Shown here in pieces: positions 19,201 to 29,255 of a stretch of DNA of 64,000 nucleotides (the stretch's first letter is position 1; the number at the start of each line of letters is the position of its first letter). Made by a program: the position numbers and the translations under genes. The notes under the pieces are model-generated. The model was not told the origin of the DNA, made no database searches, and saw only the letters and a program-made list of their open reading frames with translations. Origin of the DNA: Aurantiochytrium sp. KH105 (Eukaryota > Sar > Bigyra > Thraustochytrida > Thraustochytriidae); the NCBI GenBank assembly GCA_003116975.1, contig BGKB01000121.1, positions 124,001-188,000 of the forward strand, written 5' to 3'.

Positions 19201-20451
19201 ACTCTTGAAGATAGCGACCAGCGACGATTTCTCGCGTCCATTCTCCTCGGTACACTTACGCTAGGTCTCGACAAAGCACGTCCCTCGACGGCCTTGCCGC
19301 AAGAAATGACTGCTTCTGGTGAACGTCGCGGATTAACGGCGCTCGTTCTCTTGCACTTGACGAGGGCTTCGCAGCCCTTTTGCAGTACCTTGCTCGAGGC
19401 AAAGTCGCTCGAAACTGTGCCCAAAGCGCTTCTCCTCTCTCTAGAAACCTCTCAGGACAAGCCGGAGACAAGTGAAGTCTCACCAAAAAGTGGTGAAGCC
19501 TCACCAAAAAGTAGTGGAGCCTCACCCAAAAGTAGTGAAGCAGAGATGAATTCGTTTCAGCTTTCTCTGGCAGCTGTACTCTATTCACTTCTAGGGCACC
19601 AAGATGTTGAGAGACTACTTTGTAACGAAGTCTGCGTGCGCGACATTATCAAGGTAATGCAGATGTTCTGTGCTCGTACAGAGAGCCTCGGCATGGAGTC
19701 TGGTGCTCCGACTGAAAGTTTCGTGCTCTTTCTTGGCGTTATTCACAAGCTCGCCGATAATCTTGAGCTTGTGAAAAAGGGTCCAACACGAGCAGCGCAT
19801 CGCGGGCAGCTTGACGATATGCGCGGGCTCTTATCTGATCTCGTCCGTCTCCAGAATACTCTCAAGCAGTCGGCCGACCTTGGAAGACACGCAGCAATCA
19901 TCTCCGACCGTGGCGATCCGGAAGGCACGAGACGCGTACTCGATCTAGTTGTTGCGGCGAAACAAGCCATCATGGAGATTCTTGCAATGTTGCCTGCTCG
20001 CGATCCTCGTGTGTTGCGGACAAGACGGTATCAGCTGCTCTTGAGCGAGATTCCTCCAGGTCTTTGCACAATTGAGTCGCTTCTTCGTCTTCAGCATGCG
20101 CGCTTGGCAAAGGCCGAGCACCGCAACGTCAAGGCAGAGCCCAGTACCGAAATGGATATGTGGACACAGGCGTATCACGATCTGTTACTTGCCTCGCCCG
20201 AGGTAGAGGCAAGCTTTCGGGCATGCGAGGTAGAGGCACGAGCCAAGGCATCTCTGGCAGCGAGGCACATACTCAAAGATGCAAGGACCAAACTTGCGCC
20301 GCCCATTCCCGAGGAAAAAGAGCGAGCAAAGCCATTGCATCGAGATCTCGATGTCTTCTTTCGTGAGACGATTTTCACTCGTGGAATCGTCGACATGGAC
20401 GCAGAGGAGCGAGCGCGGTTCGATCTCGCAGCACTAACAAAACAAAGTTGA
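16246..20451 (+). CDS. Large alpha-helical (ARM/HEAT-like) protein of unknown function
   Basis: A 1401-residue protein that I could not assign to a family. The N-terminus (1-85) is basic and Ser/Gly-rich (MGIFARRRRRG; RGTILQKFRRQLSGS). From about 110 onward it is largely regular amphipathic helix with Leu/Ala spacing typical of ARM/HEAT solenoids, as in cytosolic scaffolds. Low-complexity breaks occur near 395-470 and at 1079-1099, where a 7-residue unit SPKSGEA / SPKSSGA / SPKSSEA is repeated three times (21-bp tandem repeat at 19480-19542) and offers Ser-Pro phosphorylation sites. No transmembrane span or catalytic motif was seen. ATG 16246 lies in a GGCATGG context and is the first ATG of the frame. 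Its 3' end converges with the next gene after 220 bp. Confidence 0.85.
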   Translation: MGIFARRRRRGSLGSNSGGRLVHPDPEDVLRELEAADALRQDEGTAEGDNGSEGSFEEGHASRPKRGTILQKFRRQLSGSVSEASLRSEISDASGATTAAAGAPRALQQRELEIKYCSKFDATEFSMLRSRQRIELFEDFADDARRFPERLQRLAVAASLCKLLDRVSRRTGHEMMRPAVQALETLLSSETSIREAFLADVARLGTLPFAASKLGAAAIAQIETANGHESACAWLYVALSWLQIMALVAPCSKAVREIWATQETFAFAFAAHDRTQRMRFESGTEALRVRERADVSLLHFLAAMAGDRHGAEVLATSMDGQLVKTLATRASHLGFAKNPRTIDAAAKALSNLVTRSRSLALDSVAARELAEAVLRLLTMQLAGPVDELLERDDAEQERHESLDNVISGPGGQGTGGATARATARDDPTTAQNLSTSRNASGRNRKIAPAARARSLFHTQAGPGEDGRSQEPCVSAFLDLLRAALALAPETLLLAGAALADADGKSAVPQPARRPVSSARENAEDALLSRVRELKDQVLRDPALAENAVGHLWAHLLRVEEIRHKNAALLDADGEGRLSRPAFYAPLLGTCRNFTPCTQACEITQKLLVDEAVHCRPGEPDQIQLQTLLELVERLVLRDPLASVQDLMESLHRLLTRRSDFDVETLERAALVYERLGATTSTEALRRVVAPLIVDLVSLPGTQVFRWVLLTSLQEALFAKTETEVSLGEGQQHRWARALLSAGLLRTIRSDLQLDEPEHLSLIQFLVALTSCCCERLLERPGTEVGKGFEIATTPDADASETHLAIQAAASSTCRTVFLLLNKNQQASDLIGGAPDYVSDDGARKLHCGSGLVQIGENLLRLENKERRREIVMDESSPANLDTLARALSMRLRVFRGEIPIALDKDADTIFSSISALIYWLSEMADVSAFDRCRDEADALQGLYSDVLSMLLINGLPETDPELHRRILYILFRLLRCTHVNHAASPTLEDSDQRRFLASILLGTLTLGLDKARPSTALPQEMTASGERRGLTALVLLHLTRASQPFCSTLLEAKSLETVPKALLLSLETSQDKPETSEVSPKSGEASPKSSGASPKSSEAEMNSFQLSLAAVLYSLLGHQDVERLLCNEVCVRDIIKVMQMFCARTESLGMESGAPTESFVLFLGVIHKLADNLELVKKGPTRAAHRGQLDDMRGLLSDLVRLQNTLKQSADLGRHAAIISDRGDPEGTRRVLDLVVAAKQAIMEILAMLPARDPRVLRTRRYQLLLSEIPPGLCTIESLLRLQHARLAKAEHRNVKAEPSTEMDMWTQAYHDLLLASPEVEASFRACEVEARAKASLAARHILKDARTKLAPPIPEEKERAKPLHRDLDVFFRETIFTRGIVDMDAEERARFDLAALTKQS

Positions 20452-20671
20452 TTTTTTTTTCGCATCTTTTGTATTCGTTTTCTTATTGACATCATCGTCG
20501 TCATCTGGCGTTTTCTTCGTGTTTTATAATTATCCCATCACGACGACGATCCTGCTTAAAAATTAATAATCCATTGCTTTCAAAGGAAATGAGTCCGAGT
20601 CACTGTTCATGCGCACATTTTATACTTTTTCAAAATTAGCTTCCTCTTCATCATTCTATCCCTCGTTTTGA
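20452..20671. other. Short AT-rich convergent 3' spacer
   Basis: These 220 bases separate two converging stop codons. They are notably AT-rich against the GC-rich neighbourhood (TTTTTTTT after the first stop, TTTTATAATTATC, AAAAATTAATAATCC), as expected for two overlapping 3' ends with polyadenylation signals. No gene is seen. Confidence 0.5.
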
Positions 20672-23600
20672 TCAGTCATGACGCTGAAGACGTAGAATCT
20701 CTTCAAAGGCACCAATCCATTCTCCGCGGAGCTCGCCATCATCTGCCTCGAGATCCAAAGTACGGTCCTTTCCATGCAGGGAAAAGCAAAGGGAGCGTTT
20801 AATCTCTACACCGCTGTCCGAAGAAACCGATCCCGAACGCCGACGAAGATGCCAAGGGCCCGTGTTGGGTTTGAGCAAACGTTGCAGACGGTCTGTTTGC
20901 AAGCCGTCCGTAACCTGAGTAATTTCTTGCACTGCGAGCGAACGCGCACGGACACGGGGTCCTGATTTGGACGGTTTGCGGTCCACGGGACACCAATATA
21001 CCCGCTGGAGGCGTTCGTCGCACCACACAAAGCGACGGTGGGGGTAACCCCGCCGACCATGCTTGAGAAATACCCCACCGTGGCAAAGTAATTCATACGT
21101 CGGCTGGCTTACACGTCCCAGGAGATCGACTGAAGCCAGGGTGAGCGAACCGTCCGCATTGTCACTGAGGTGCGGGATCTGGCTGTTCTGCGCCTCACTC
21201 GTTGATATGCCCGATGTGGGTCCTCCTACGCTCGATTTGGCCATGCTCCGTTTCGACCGCAACGTTGACGTGTCAGCATCGTCGCTCGAGCTGTCCATCT
21301 CTGAGTCGCCGCTGTTGTCTTTCTCCTCGCTGTCGAGACATCCCGACGGATCGTTTATTTTTTCGACAGAGCCGTCGCGGTCGCCGCCAGTGCTTTTGTC
21401 TGCGGACAATTCCGTGGCGCTCGCGCGCGTCGGGGCGTCGATGGGCTTGAGGCCAAAGTCCCGCGGACTCTGCGTGCTCACGGAGCAGCGCGGGGATGTC
21501 TTTCCGTTCGGATCCACGTCCGCGGAGCTGTCGCGCGCCAGGAGCCCTTTGGACTCGCCCGCGCGCGCAGGCGAGTGCGCCAGAGAGCCTCCTTGCGCGA
21601 GCTTTGTGTTGCCAAGAGAGCCGTCGTGGCCGAGGGTAAAGGGAGACTGCTGTCCCCGCAGGAGGTCTTGGTCACTTCCGAAGAGTCCCTCGAGACGATG
21701 CTCGACGCCCTCGGCGTCATCCTCGTCGTCGCCGTCGAGGAGCCCAAAGGCAGAGCGAGACCTCTCGCGCATGGCCTGCTGCTGCTGCTGGTCGTGAGTC
21801 GGCGAGCGGTCCTGGAGCCCGAGCAGCGCGGCGACAGCGGGTCCGTTCGGGTTTCCTCCAGCCGTGCGTGCCTCTTCGGCGGCGACGAGCTGCTCGAGGA
21901 CGCGGCGCCCGTCCCCAAGAAATGACGCGGCGTGGTCGCGGCGGTTCGACGCAGAGCCGCCAGACCGTTTTGTCCCTGCGCTGAGGCTGCGTCGCCGGTT
22001 TGCAGGCGGCGAGGCCCAGTCGCTGGCGCGGGAAAGCGCCCCCGGGGTCAGTGGCGCGGACGCGGCGTTGCCTAAAGCCTGCTCGGGGTCCGTCACGTGG
22101 TATACGGCATTGTTGTCTTCGTCATCGGAAAGATCTTCGTCGGAAAGATAATCGGGCTGGCCGTCGTGTTTCCACATGTCCACGTAACGCTTGTAGAGCA
22201 TCTTGGTTCCGGAAAGTAGCCCATGCGGGTACTTGCTGACGTCTTTACGTTTCTCGACAATGTCGATGACGTATGATTTGCGAAGGCACTTGGAAAAGTG
22301 CTGCACAAGAGCCTTGACCGCCAGCTCAGGCCGCCGGCCTGTGGCCAGGTCCGGAAAAGCGTACCATGCCACACGAAGAAGCGCGCCGAGAAACTGACCA
22401 AAGCGCATGGTCGGACGTTCCCATATTGGATCGCCCGAGGCGTGCTGCAAGAGGTATCTCTGCTGTGTCATGAGCGGCTGCGACCGCTCGGGCTCATCGG
22501 CATCTTCGTAGGCAAACCCGAGTTTGGCGCCCTGAGAAGAAGACGCGCGACCTTTGAGTGGCAGGGGGACTTGGCTTGCAGCGCAAACGTAAATTTCAGC
22601 AAGCCATGGGCGGATGTTGAGTTCGGCAAACTGGAAATCGAGAGAAAAGGTAGAAAAGGTTGGCCAATAAAAACAGGCGTCGGTTTCCATGTCGAGCTTG
22701 TTGGAGGGTACTGCAGGAGCGTAAAAGCCGAAGATCTCGTAAAAGGGCTTGACAAAGGGCTGCAGCGTGGCAAGGACCTCGGGCCGCTCGGCGAGGTCGG
22801 CATGCATGTCCCATTTGCGCAAGTTCCACGTAGCTGCGCGAGGAAGTATCACGTGCGTGAGCAGCTGCACAAAGCTCGCCAGGATAGTATACTCCTCCTG
22901 GGCCTTTTCTGCTGCGGTGAGATGGCGCTGACTCGGGGAACCTGGAGGTTTACGCGCGCTCTGTTTTTGTCGAATTTTACGCGCAAGCATCATGAGAGCG
23001 TCGAGAAAGTCGGCAAAGCACATGCGGTTGCTGCGCGAGCCGCTCTTGCACGTCGCGGTGAAGATGAGGTTGAGTTTGGCAGGAGTGAAGCTGTGATCGT
23101 CCACGAGATTACAGTCCTGCAGAAAACCATAGAAACCTCGCCGGTCCATGCTGAAAGGCCTGTTTGAGTCAATCTGGGCGCAGTAATACGTAAAGGCGCG
23201 CCACAGATCCGCATAACGTTCCATCACCACATTGGCAGCGGTAGTGCCTCCCGCGTGTGGCGTGGAAGGTCCGTGGGTCCCTGGCGAGAGTAGAGACTCG
23301 CTACGTTCCTCGCAAGAAAGGCCATCGCGGATCGTATCCTCTGCGTGTTCCTCGCCGGTGCCGCCTTCAGGTCCGTCCCCGCCATCGCCCAGAGTTTCTC
23401 TTTCGTCAAAAGCTGCAACTTGAATCTCGGTATACACGTCCTCTTCGTCATCTGTGTGGCTGTTCTTGCTATTGAGACCGCCCAAGGCACCATTTTGACC
23501 GTCGACACGCACTGGAACGGCCTCGGTGTCACTCTCGCTGGGTTGAGAAAGCACTTCGATGACCTCTGTATCGCCGCGCAGTGGGTATTGCCGTTTCTGT

Positions 23601-24580
23601 TGATGATGGCGCGAAAGTGTCGACACTTCGCGTCGCTCAGGATCCGTACTCAATGGCGCTGAAAACGCTCCTGCGCGCGGAGAAATGGAGGTGTCGAGAG
23701 AGAGCGCGACCCCGGCTGCATGATGTGGAGAGCGAGGCCCGCTGCGAGATGTTCGAATGCCAGGTCCGGCTCGTGGGCTGTCCGAGTGCCGCAAGGTCTT
23801 GCGAAACTCAGGCCGCACAACTGAGCCTTCATGATCGAGCATGGTTCCGGGCTTGCGCACGAGCAAGATCTCGCGACGGTCAAGCATTCCTGTTGCCAGA
23901 ACAGCGCTGATAATCGCTGAGTCTGGCCACGCGCAGCCATCCTCGTCCATGAGTACAACTTGGTCCGAGGGAAAGCTCCAATACCGCGCGGCTTCTCGCC
24001 GGAGCTGGGCAAACGTGTATCCAGTGGTGACCCAAAGGTGATAGGGTTCGCCAAGAAAGCTGACTGTGACCTTGCTGCTTACATAGCTTCCACTTTGGGC
24101 ATTCTGATGAAGCGGACGATGAAATGGCGCTGTCAGGGTTGACTGCCGAATCGGATCCTGCATGCTTGCAGGGGCACCACCTGCACCTGCACCTGTGCCT
24201 GTGCTTGTGCCTGCACCAGTGCCTGTGCCTGCGCCCGAACCTGCGCTTGCACTGGCGCCAGTAGGGGTCCGAGAACCTTGTCGGTGGTGCGCAGACTCCC
24301 GAGTGCGCAAATGAATTACGGGAAGGAACTCGCGTGCAAGGATGCAAGCCTCTTGCTTGCGCGAGATGGGGACTCCGTCGGGTAGCTGGAACTGAAAGGT
24401 GTTTGTGTCCGAGAGACCATCAACTTCGGCCACAATCTTTTGGCGAGCATCCACCAAGTTACTCGAGGACCCGACCTCGACAAAGCCGATGATGCCTTTG
24501 CCTTCTACGCTGATACGGAGCACGTCGGTGCTTGACCAAGCGGACGGCCCTGTCGGCGCCGCGCCGACGAGAGGCGCCAT
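20672..24580 (-). CDS. p25-alpha (TPPP-like) and PH domain protein
   Basis: A 1302-residue protein, probably a cytoskeletal or membrane-associated scaffold. Two ubiquitin-like stretches may lie at about 18-95 and 168-245 (LWVTTGYTFAQLRREAARYW). They are separated by a Gly/Thr/Ala repeat near 113-135 encoded by GTGCCT hexamers (24178-24247). Residues about 453-535 match the p25-alpha/TPPP fold: LWRAFTYYCAQ, FYGFLQDCNLVDD, then a MCFADFLDALMMLARK helix. This fold is associated with microtubule bundling and cilia. A conserved-looking domain of unknown type follows (about 560-780), then a long disordered, phospho-site-rich stretch and a C-terminal PH domain (about 1170-1300; GGVFLKHGRRGYPHRRFVWCDE to GEWIGAFEEIL). 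ATG 24580 has A at -3. The PH call is strong, p25-alpha good, and the ubiquitin-like calls weak. Confidence 0.85.
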   Translation of the reverse strand: MAPLVGAAPTGPSAWSSTDVLRISVEGKGIIGFVEVGSSSNLVDARQKIVAEVDGLSDTNTFQFQLPDGVPISRKQEACILAREFLPVIHLRTRESAHHRQGSRTPTGASASAGSGAGTGTGAGTSTGTGAGAGGAPASMQDPIRQSTLTAPFHRPLHQNAQSGSYVSSKVTVSFLGEPYHLWVTTGYTFAQLRREAARYWSFPSDQVVLMDEDGCAWPDSAIISAVLATGMLDRREILLVRKPGTMLDHEGSVVRPEFRKTLRHSDSPRAGPGIRTSRSGPRSPHHAAGVALSLDTSISPRAGAFSAPLSTDPERREVSTLSRHHQQKRQYPLRGDTEVIEVLSQPSESDTEAVPVRVDGQNGALGGLNSKNSHTDDEEDVYTEIQVAAFDERETLGDGGDGPEGGTGEEHAEDTIRDGLSCEERSESLLSPGTHGPSTPHAGGTTAANVVMERYADLWRAFTYYCAQIDSNRPFSMDRRGFYGFLQDCNLVDDHSFTPAKLNLIFTATCKSGSRSNRMCFADFLDALMMLARKIRQKQSARKPPGSPSQRHLTAAEKAQEEYTILASFVQLLTHVILPRAATWNLRKWDMHADLAERPEVLATLQPFVKPFYEIFGFYAPAVPSNKLDMETDACFYWPTFSTFSLDFQFAELNIRPWLAEIYVCAASQVPLPLKGRASSSQGAKLGFAYEDADEPERSQPLMTQQRYLLQHASGDPIWERPTMRFGQFLGALLRVAWYAFPDLATGRRPELAVKALVQHFSKCLRKSYVIDIVEKRKDVSKYPHGLLSGTKMLYKRYVDMWKHDGQPDYLSDEDLSDDEDNNAVYHVTDPEQALGNAASAPLTPGALSRASDWASPPANRRRSLSAGTKRSGGSASNRRDHAASFLGDGRRVLEQLVAAEEARTAGGNPNGPAVAALLGLQDRSPTHDQQQQQAMRERSRSAFGLLDGDDEDDAEGVEHRLEGLFGSDQDLLRGQQSPFTLGHDGSLGNTKLAQGGSLAHSPARAGESKGLLARDSSADVDPNGKTSPRCSVSTQSPRDFGLKPIDAPTRASATELSADKSTGGDRDGSVEKINDPSGCLDSEEKDNSGDSEMDSSSDDADTSTLRSKRSMAKSSVGGPTSGISTSEAQNSQIPHLSDNADGSLTLASVDLLGRVSQPTYELLCHGGVFLKHGRRGYPHRRFVWCDERLQRVYWCPVDRKPSKSGPRVRARSLAVQEITQVTDGLQTDRLQRLLKPNTGPWHLRRRSGSVSSDSGVEIKRSLCFSLHGKDRTLDLEADDGELRGEWIGAFEEILRLQRHD

Positions 24581-25708
24581 CGTGAATGGCTAGCTGCCTC
24601 AGATTTCGAAAGCAAACAGGTTTTCCTTTTTATTTGCTTGTTTACTTTGGCTTGCGGCAGCTGCACGTCGTAGGTTTCGTTGTCTGCCACGCTTGCGTGT
24701 GAGCGGAGCGTGCGTGCAGAGGTAGGTGGTGGCTACTCGTGCCGATGCAAAACGTGACGCGTCCGTACGCGTCCGTACGCGTCCGTCGAGTGTGTTTGTG
24801 CCCAAGCGCCCTAAGCGCCTTCTCGCGCGCACGGCACCTTGAGGTATTCGTGCTCGAGGCCTTCGCGCCCCGGCCGCGAAACAGGTGTGCGCGCTGCTTC
24901 TGGCGAACGAACGTTGCGAGGGAGCGACGGTACTCTTGGTAGACAATCAATCACAAATAAGGTATAAGGTAGACAACCCGTTGGCTTGTACGTGTCCTGT
25001 AGTGGATTCGTGCTGCTCCCACTACTGTCTTGGCTGACTGCGAATGGACCAAAGCCTGCTCCAGCAAAAAGCACAGCGCAACACAGCACAGCACAAGCCT
25101 GGTATATGGTGGGTATAAACTATGGCATCAAAGCCGTTCAACGGATAACTGGGTTGCGCAGTCTCGATGGATCCGGCGAAGAAAACGGGGACGCAGACTC
25201 CCACTACGGCTGGTTCAAGGCTTGCTGGGTGGCTGGTTGGCCGGTTGACTGGAGAGCGGGATGATGTAGCGGGCGCGCACAGGGGGAGAGTGCGCTACGT
25301 TTATTTGGAAAGATCTATGGTGCGTCTCTAGCTGGCTGCACGTGCCGCGAAGAGCTGTTGCAAGAAAATGGGAAAAAAAGTGGATGCTCTGGTCGGGTGT
25401 GCTAGTGAGATGAGATAAGAAGCAGCGGGATGTCGCACCGCGAAGACATCATGAGGATTTGTTTTGCGACGCAAGCAATGGAAGGCAGTCGAAACACAAT
25501 TAAAAACGAAGGAGGCGAAGAGGATATTGTTGGCCGAACATCGGAAGGCATCGCTGTCTCGCGAGCAAAGCAAGTAGGCCAAGAGTCAAGCAAACAAATA
25601 GAGAGACTCATCTTGTGCTTGGGCGGCCTACGTCTACGAACAGACCAGAACTCCGCACCTCGCACGCAAGACGAGTTTCCTTCATCCATTTGCATCCGGG
25701 TCTGAGCG
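24581..25708. promoter_or_regulatory. Divergent promoter region between p25/PH and TTLL genes
   Basis: A 1.1-kb divergent spacer. It contains a short GTACGCGTCC triplication (about 24764-24785), an AAAGCACAGCGCAACACAGCACAGC cluster (about 25066-25095) and TATA-like GTATATGG and GTATAAAC words at about 25100-25120. No coding sequence with recognisable features was found on either strand. Confidence 0.4.
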
Positions 25709-27241
25709 ATGCCGCCCTACGAAAAGATGGCGTCGAGGGCAATGGAGAAGCGGCATACGAAGATGGCCATTGAAGATAAAGATCGTAGCAGCGGACTCTG
25801 CGTGTGCGTGTTTGCAGGAAACTCCGCGGTAATGCGTGATGCTTTTGACGGTCTGGTGGAGTGCGAGAATGGTGGTGGTGGCGAGGTACTCGCGCCGAGT
25901 GCGCGTCAGGGCGATGAGGATGAAGCCGTCCGGAAACGCATCGAGCGCGGCATGGTTGACCTCATCTGGAAACCGACCCTGGCTTATCGAAGTGAAGCTC
26001 GACCGCACGCACGCACGATCTTTGACGCTGTCGTTCCAAACTACGCGCGCATGCCGGTAATCAATCATTTCCCACGCAACTCGAGCTTATGCACCAAGGT
26101 TGGTTTGTTCCGGAGCTTGTCGCGCTTCTACACGCAACGGCGCATTGAGACCGACGAGGTTCTACCAGGGACATGGGTGATTTCTTCCTATGCATGTGCG
26201 GCTTGGCCAGCACTGAAACGGGCCGTTGCGAGTGCAGAACAGGGCGCAGCGTGGATCTGCAAGCCTTCTGCGCTCAATTGTGGGCGAGGAATCGAGGTCT
26301 ATCGTTCACTTGACGACATCAAGGCCTACGTGGAGAAGAGCGACGGGAAGCATGTTGTAGTCCAACGATATATTTCCAATCCTTTGCTCTGGCCGCATGG
26401 TAATCGCAAATTTGACATTCGAATTTGGGCATTGGTGCTGGACACGGGCAAGATCTTCGTGGCCAAGGAAGGCTATCTGCGCACGTGCTCTGAGCCATTT
26501 TCGATGGACACGATTCACGATGCAAGTGCTCATTTGAGTAACTACTGCCTGCAACGTAAAAGTCCCAAATTAGGCCAATACGAGGCGGGCAACACGCTCT
26601 CCTTTGCAGATTTGCAGACCATGTTTGACGAGGACCAAGACTTGCAGGACACGGATGTATGTCGTGATCTCGTGCCTCGTTTCCAGACGCTGATTTTGGA
26701 CGCAGTTCGTGCTACTTTGAAGGACATGAATCTCCCGACCCCGGGTGTACGTAAGTTTGAGCTGTTTGGGTTTGACCTCATGCTCGATCAAGAACTCAAG
26801 CCGTGGCTTATCGAAGCCAACACGAACCCCTTTCTCGGGGTGCAGAACGCGTGGCACGCCACGTTGTTGCGTCGCCTTGGTGAGGATGTTACCGCCGTGA
26901 TTGGGCGCGAGTACTACGGGCATGCAGCGTCGGACCTCACACTCTTGGAGAGGATTGACCAGCGACCGCTGCACGCACCTCGGGGCCGAGGCCGCGTCTT
27001 TGAAAAATGGCTTCGCCTCGGAACCCATTGTCGTCCCGAAACGGGCGTCTCCGAGGAAACGCGAGGCGGGGCTGCAAGAGTAGGTCTCAAGATTCGTCCT
27101 CGTCGCGCCTCTTCCTCCTCGTCAACTTCGTCGACAAGGTCGTCGGTCTCTGTCACGTCGACACCTCGGCGTCGCGACTCCTTCGAGGAGAAGAGCATGG
27201 AGGAAAAGGATGAGGGAATGTCAACGAGTTCTTCGTTCTGA
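25709..27241 (+). CDS. Tubulin-tyrosine-ligase-like (TTLL) enzyme
   Basis: A 510-residue ATP-grasp enzyme predicted to ligate amino acids (Tyr, Glu or Gly) to tubulin tails. The TTL domain spans about 85-400. It opens with NHFPRNSSLCTKVGLF (a TTLL hallmark), then WICKPSALNCGRGIEVY (nucleotide-binding Lys and Gly loop), VVVQRYISNPLL, KFDIRIWALV, AHLSNYCLQ, and KFELFGFDLMLD followed by PWLIEANTNPFLG with the metal-binding Glu and Asn. The C-terminal 80 residues are Arg/Ser-rich and disordered. Because the TTL core is intact it should be active; whether it glutamylates, glycylates or tyrosinates cannot be read from sequence. The start at 25709 is the first ATG; Met7 or Met12 are possible. Such enzymes act on axonemes and stable microtubules, consistent with a flagellated life stage and with the p25-alpha neighbour. 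Confidence 0.92.
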   Translation: MPPYEKMASRAMEKRHTKMAIEDKDRSSGLCVCVFAGNSAVMRDAFDGLVECENGGGGEVLAPSARQGDEDEAVRKRIERGMVDLIWKPTLAYRSEARPHARTIFDAVVPNYARMPVINHFPRNSSLCTKVGLFRSLSRFYTQRRIETDEVLPGTWVISSYACAAWPALKRAVASAEQGAAWICKPSALNCGRGIEVYRSLDDIKAYVEKSDGKHVVVQRYISNPLLWPHGNRKFDIRIWALVLDTGKIFVAKEGYLRTCSEPFSMDTIHDASAHLSNYCLQRKSPKLGQYEAGNTLSFADLQTMFDEDQDLQDTDVCRDLVPRFQTLILDAVRATLKDMNLPTPGVRKFELFGFDLMLDQELKPWLIEANTNPFLGVQNAWHATLLRRLGEDVTAVIGREYYGHAASDLTLLERIDQRPLHAPRGRGRVFEKWLRLGTHCRPETGVSEETRGGAARVGLKIRPRRASSSSSTSSTRSSVSVTSTPRRRDSFEEKSMEEKDEGMSTSSSF

Positions 27242-27448
27242 TGCTGATGAAGCGAGTGAAAAGGGGAGGGAGAAAGGGAGGGAGGGAGGGAGGGAGGGGG
27301 GAATTCGTGTTAGGCCTATTCTGATTCAGATTTGTTAGATTGTAAAGATTGATGCATTCGTTGAGAGAACAAGACATAGTCAAGCAAATCTACATAGGAA
27401 AGTGCGCAGGCGCAAGAAAATTCATGTACAAGGAGCATCGCTAGCTAG

Positions 27449-28425
27449 CTAGTCGTCAAGGACAATAGGGTCCTGAGGAGTGCCAGAACCGGACATACGC
27501 ACACGAGGGGCAGATCGCCCCCATAGACTTTGGGGGTCGATATGCTCCGTGAGGCTTTGGAAAATGCGCGCGAACATGATGCGTTCTTCTCTTGCAATTG
27601 CGGAAGCCTCGGGGAAAAAAAGTTCCTCGAGGGCCTGCTGGGAGGCCATGCTGGCGTCTTGCTGTACTGTTCCATGGCGCAGTGTGGAGGGTTCCTCATA
27701 TGACGAGGCCGCGGCCTCGCTTCGCGGACGGCGACGACGCGGCCTCGAAGCGGAGTTAGCGGTCTGCGCGGAAGCCGTGCGACGAGAAGGCAGGGACCCG
27801 TCATTGGCAAGCGCCGCTTGGTAAGGAGCCCGATCCGGATTAGGCGTGGCATCTTGAACCAGAATTGGGTCCTCAAAAGCGTCGCTGCTTGGCACGGGGA
27901 ATAAGGGATGCAAACCTTCATGAACATGATCCGGGTACAAGGTGTCAAGTTCGGTGCGGTGGACATAGTTGAGACGAAGCCCCAGTGAGCGGGCCACGAG
28001 TGCGATGTTGTCCATGAAGTCGTGAATGTCATCGTCGGACTCTTCGTCCTCGCGTTCGAGCGTGTCGCGGAGCTCGCGACGAGCCACGCTCTTGGTAACG
28101 CCGGTTTTGCTCGAGGTGAGACTCTTGACCACGCGTTTGCAGTGTGGGCACCTGCAACTACGCTGGAGCCATGTGTCGATGCAACCAAAGCAGAATTTGT
28201 GCTCGCACGAGCTCAGAACTCCACGCTCCTCGAAGTTATCGAAACAAATGCCGCAGGCTTCAGCCTCAGCGTCGCCAGAGGCCCCTGTGGACTTTCTGGT
28301 CGAGGCTACAGGAGCAGGTTTGCTCGTGAGGGTAGTGTCGTTGTCCATCTTGCTCGACTGTGCGAGAGGGGGCTGTTTCAGGACCCTTGCATCGGAGATA
28401 TCGCATACGTAACTGCTATTGCTGC

Positions 28426-28459
<34 letters not shown>

Positions 28460-28466
28460 GCTGCTG

Positions 28467-28516
<50 letters not shown>

Positions 28517-29210
28517 AGCGGTGGCAGAGGTACTGTTCCACGCGCGCTTGGCCAGTCGTGGCGCGCCGAAAGCGGTCGCACCTGACGCGCAAGCGCTAGC
28601 ACAAGACCCCGCGGCGGCCTCGGCGGCCTCGGTGGCCTCACGCAAACGCCGAGCATCCGCGGCTGCAGTGGCCGAGGCAACTGCAGGCCGAAGTGAATGC
28701 GAGGAAGGCGACTCGCGGGCCAAGGTAGCGAACCCCTGCGCCGAGGATGATGGGGTTTTCGAGAGCTTGCGCTTTTTATTCGCAAAACGCATCTGCGAGG
28801 CGCGCAGCTTGTCTTCGCCGGGCGCAGCCGCGCAGTAAGTTCTCGCGAGGTCCATGCCCATCTGATGCTGGGAATGCAGATGCTGGCGCGCGAGGCTCCG
28901 CGCCGGTGTCGACGACGCGATGCAGGAGCTTTCGCGGCTCAGGTCGTACTCGCGGACCAAGACGGGGTCCTTGGTCTCGCTTGCGGCTGCGTTACGCTCT
29001 TCGGCGGCGCGCCTGCGCTTCCGGCGCCGCAGGCCAGCGCCGGCGCCGGCGGCCGGGCCGACACCGGCGCCGCCGTTGCCGGCGTGCGCGCGCGCAGACA
29101 TGTCTTGCGCGAGGGCGAGAGCGCAGCGGTCTTGGCCGCCGAGGTGCTGGTGGCGCGCGTCCGCGTGTTCCGGCAGCTGTTGCTCCTGCCGCTGCCGGTC
29201 TTCTTGCTCT

Positions 29211-29255
<45 letters not shown>

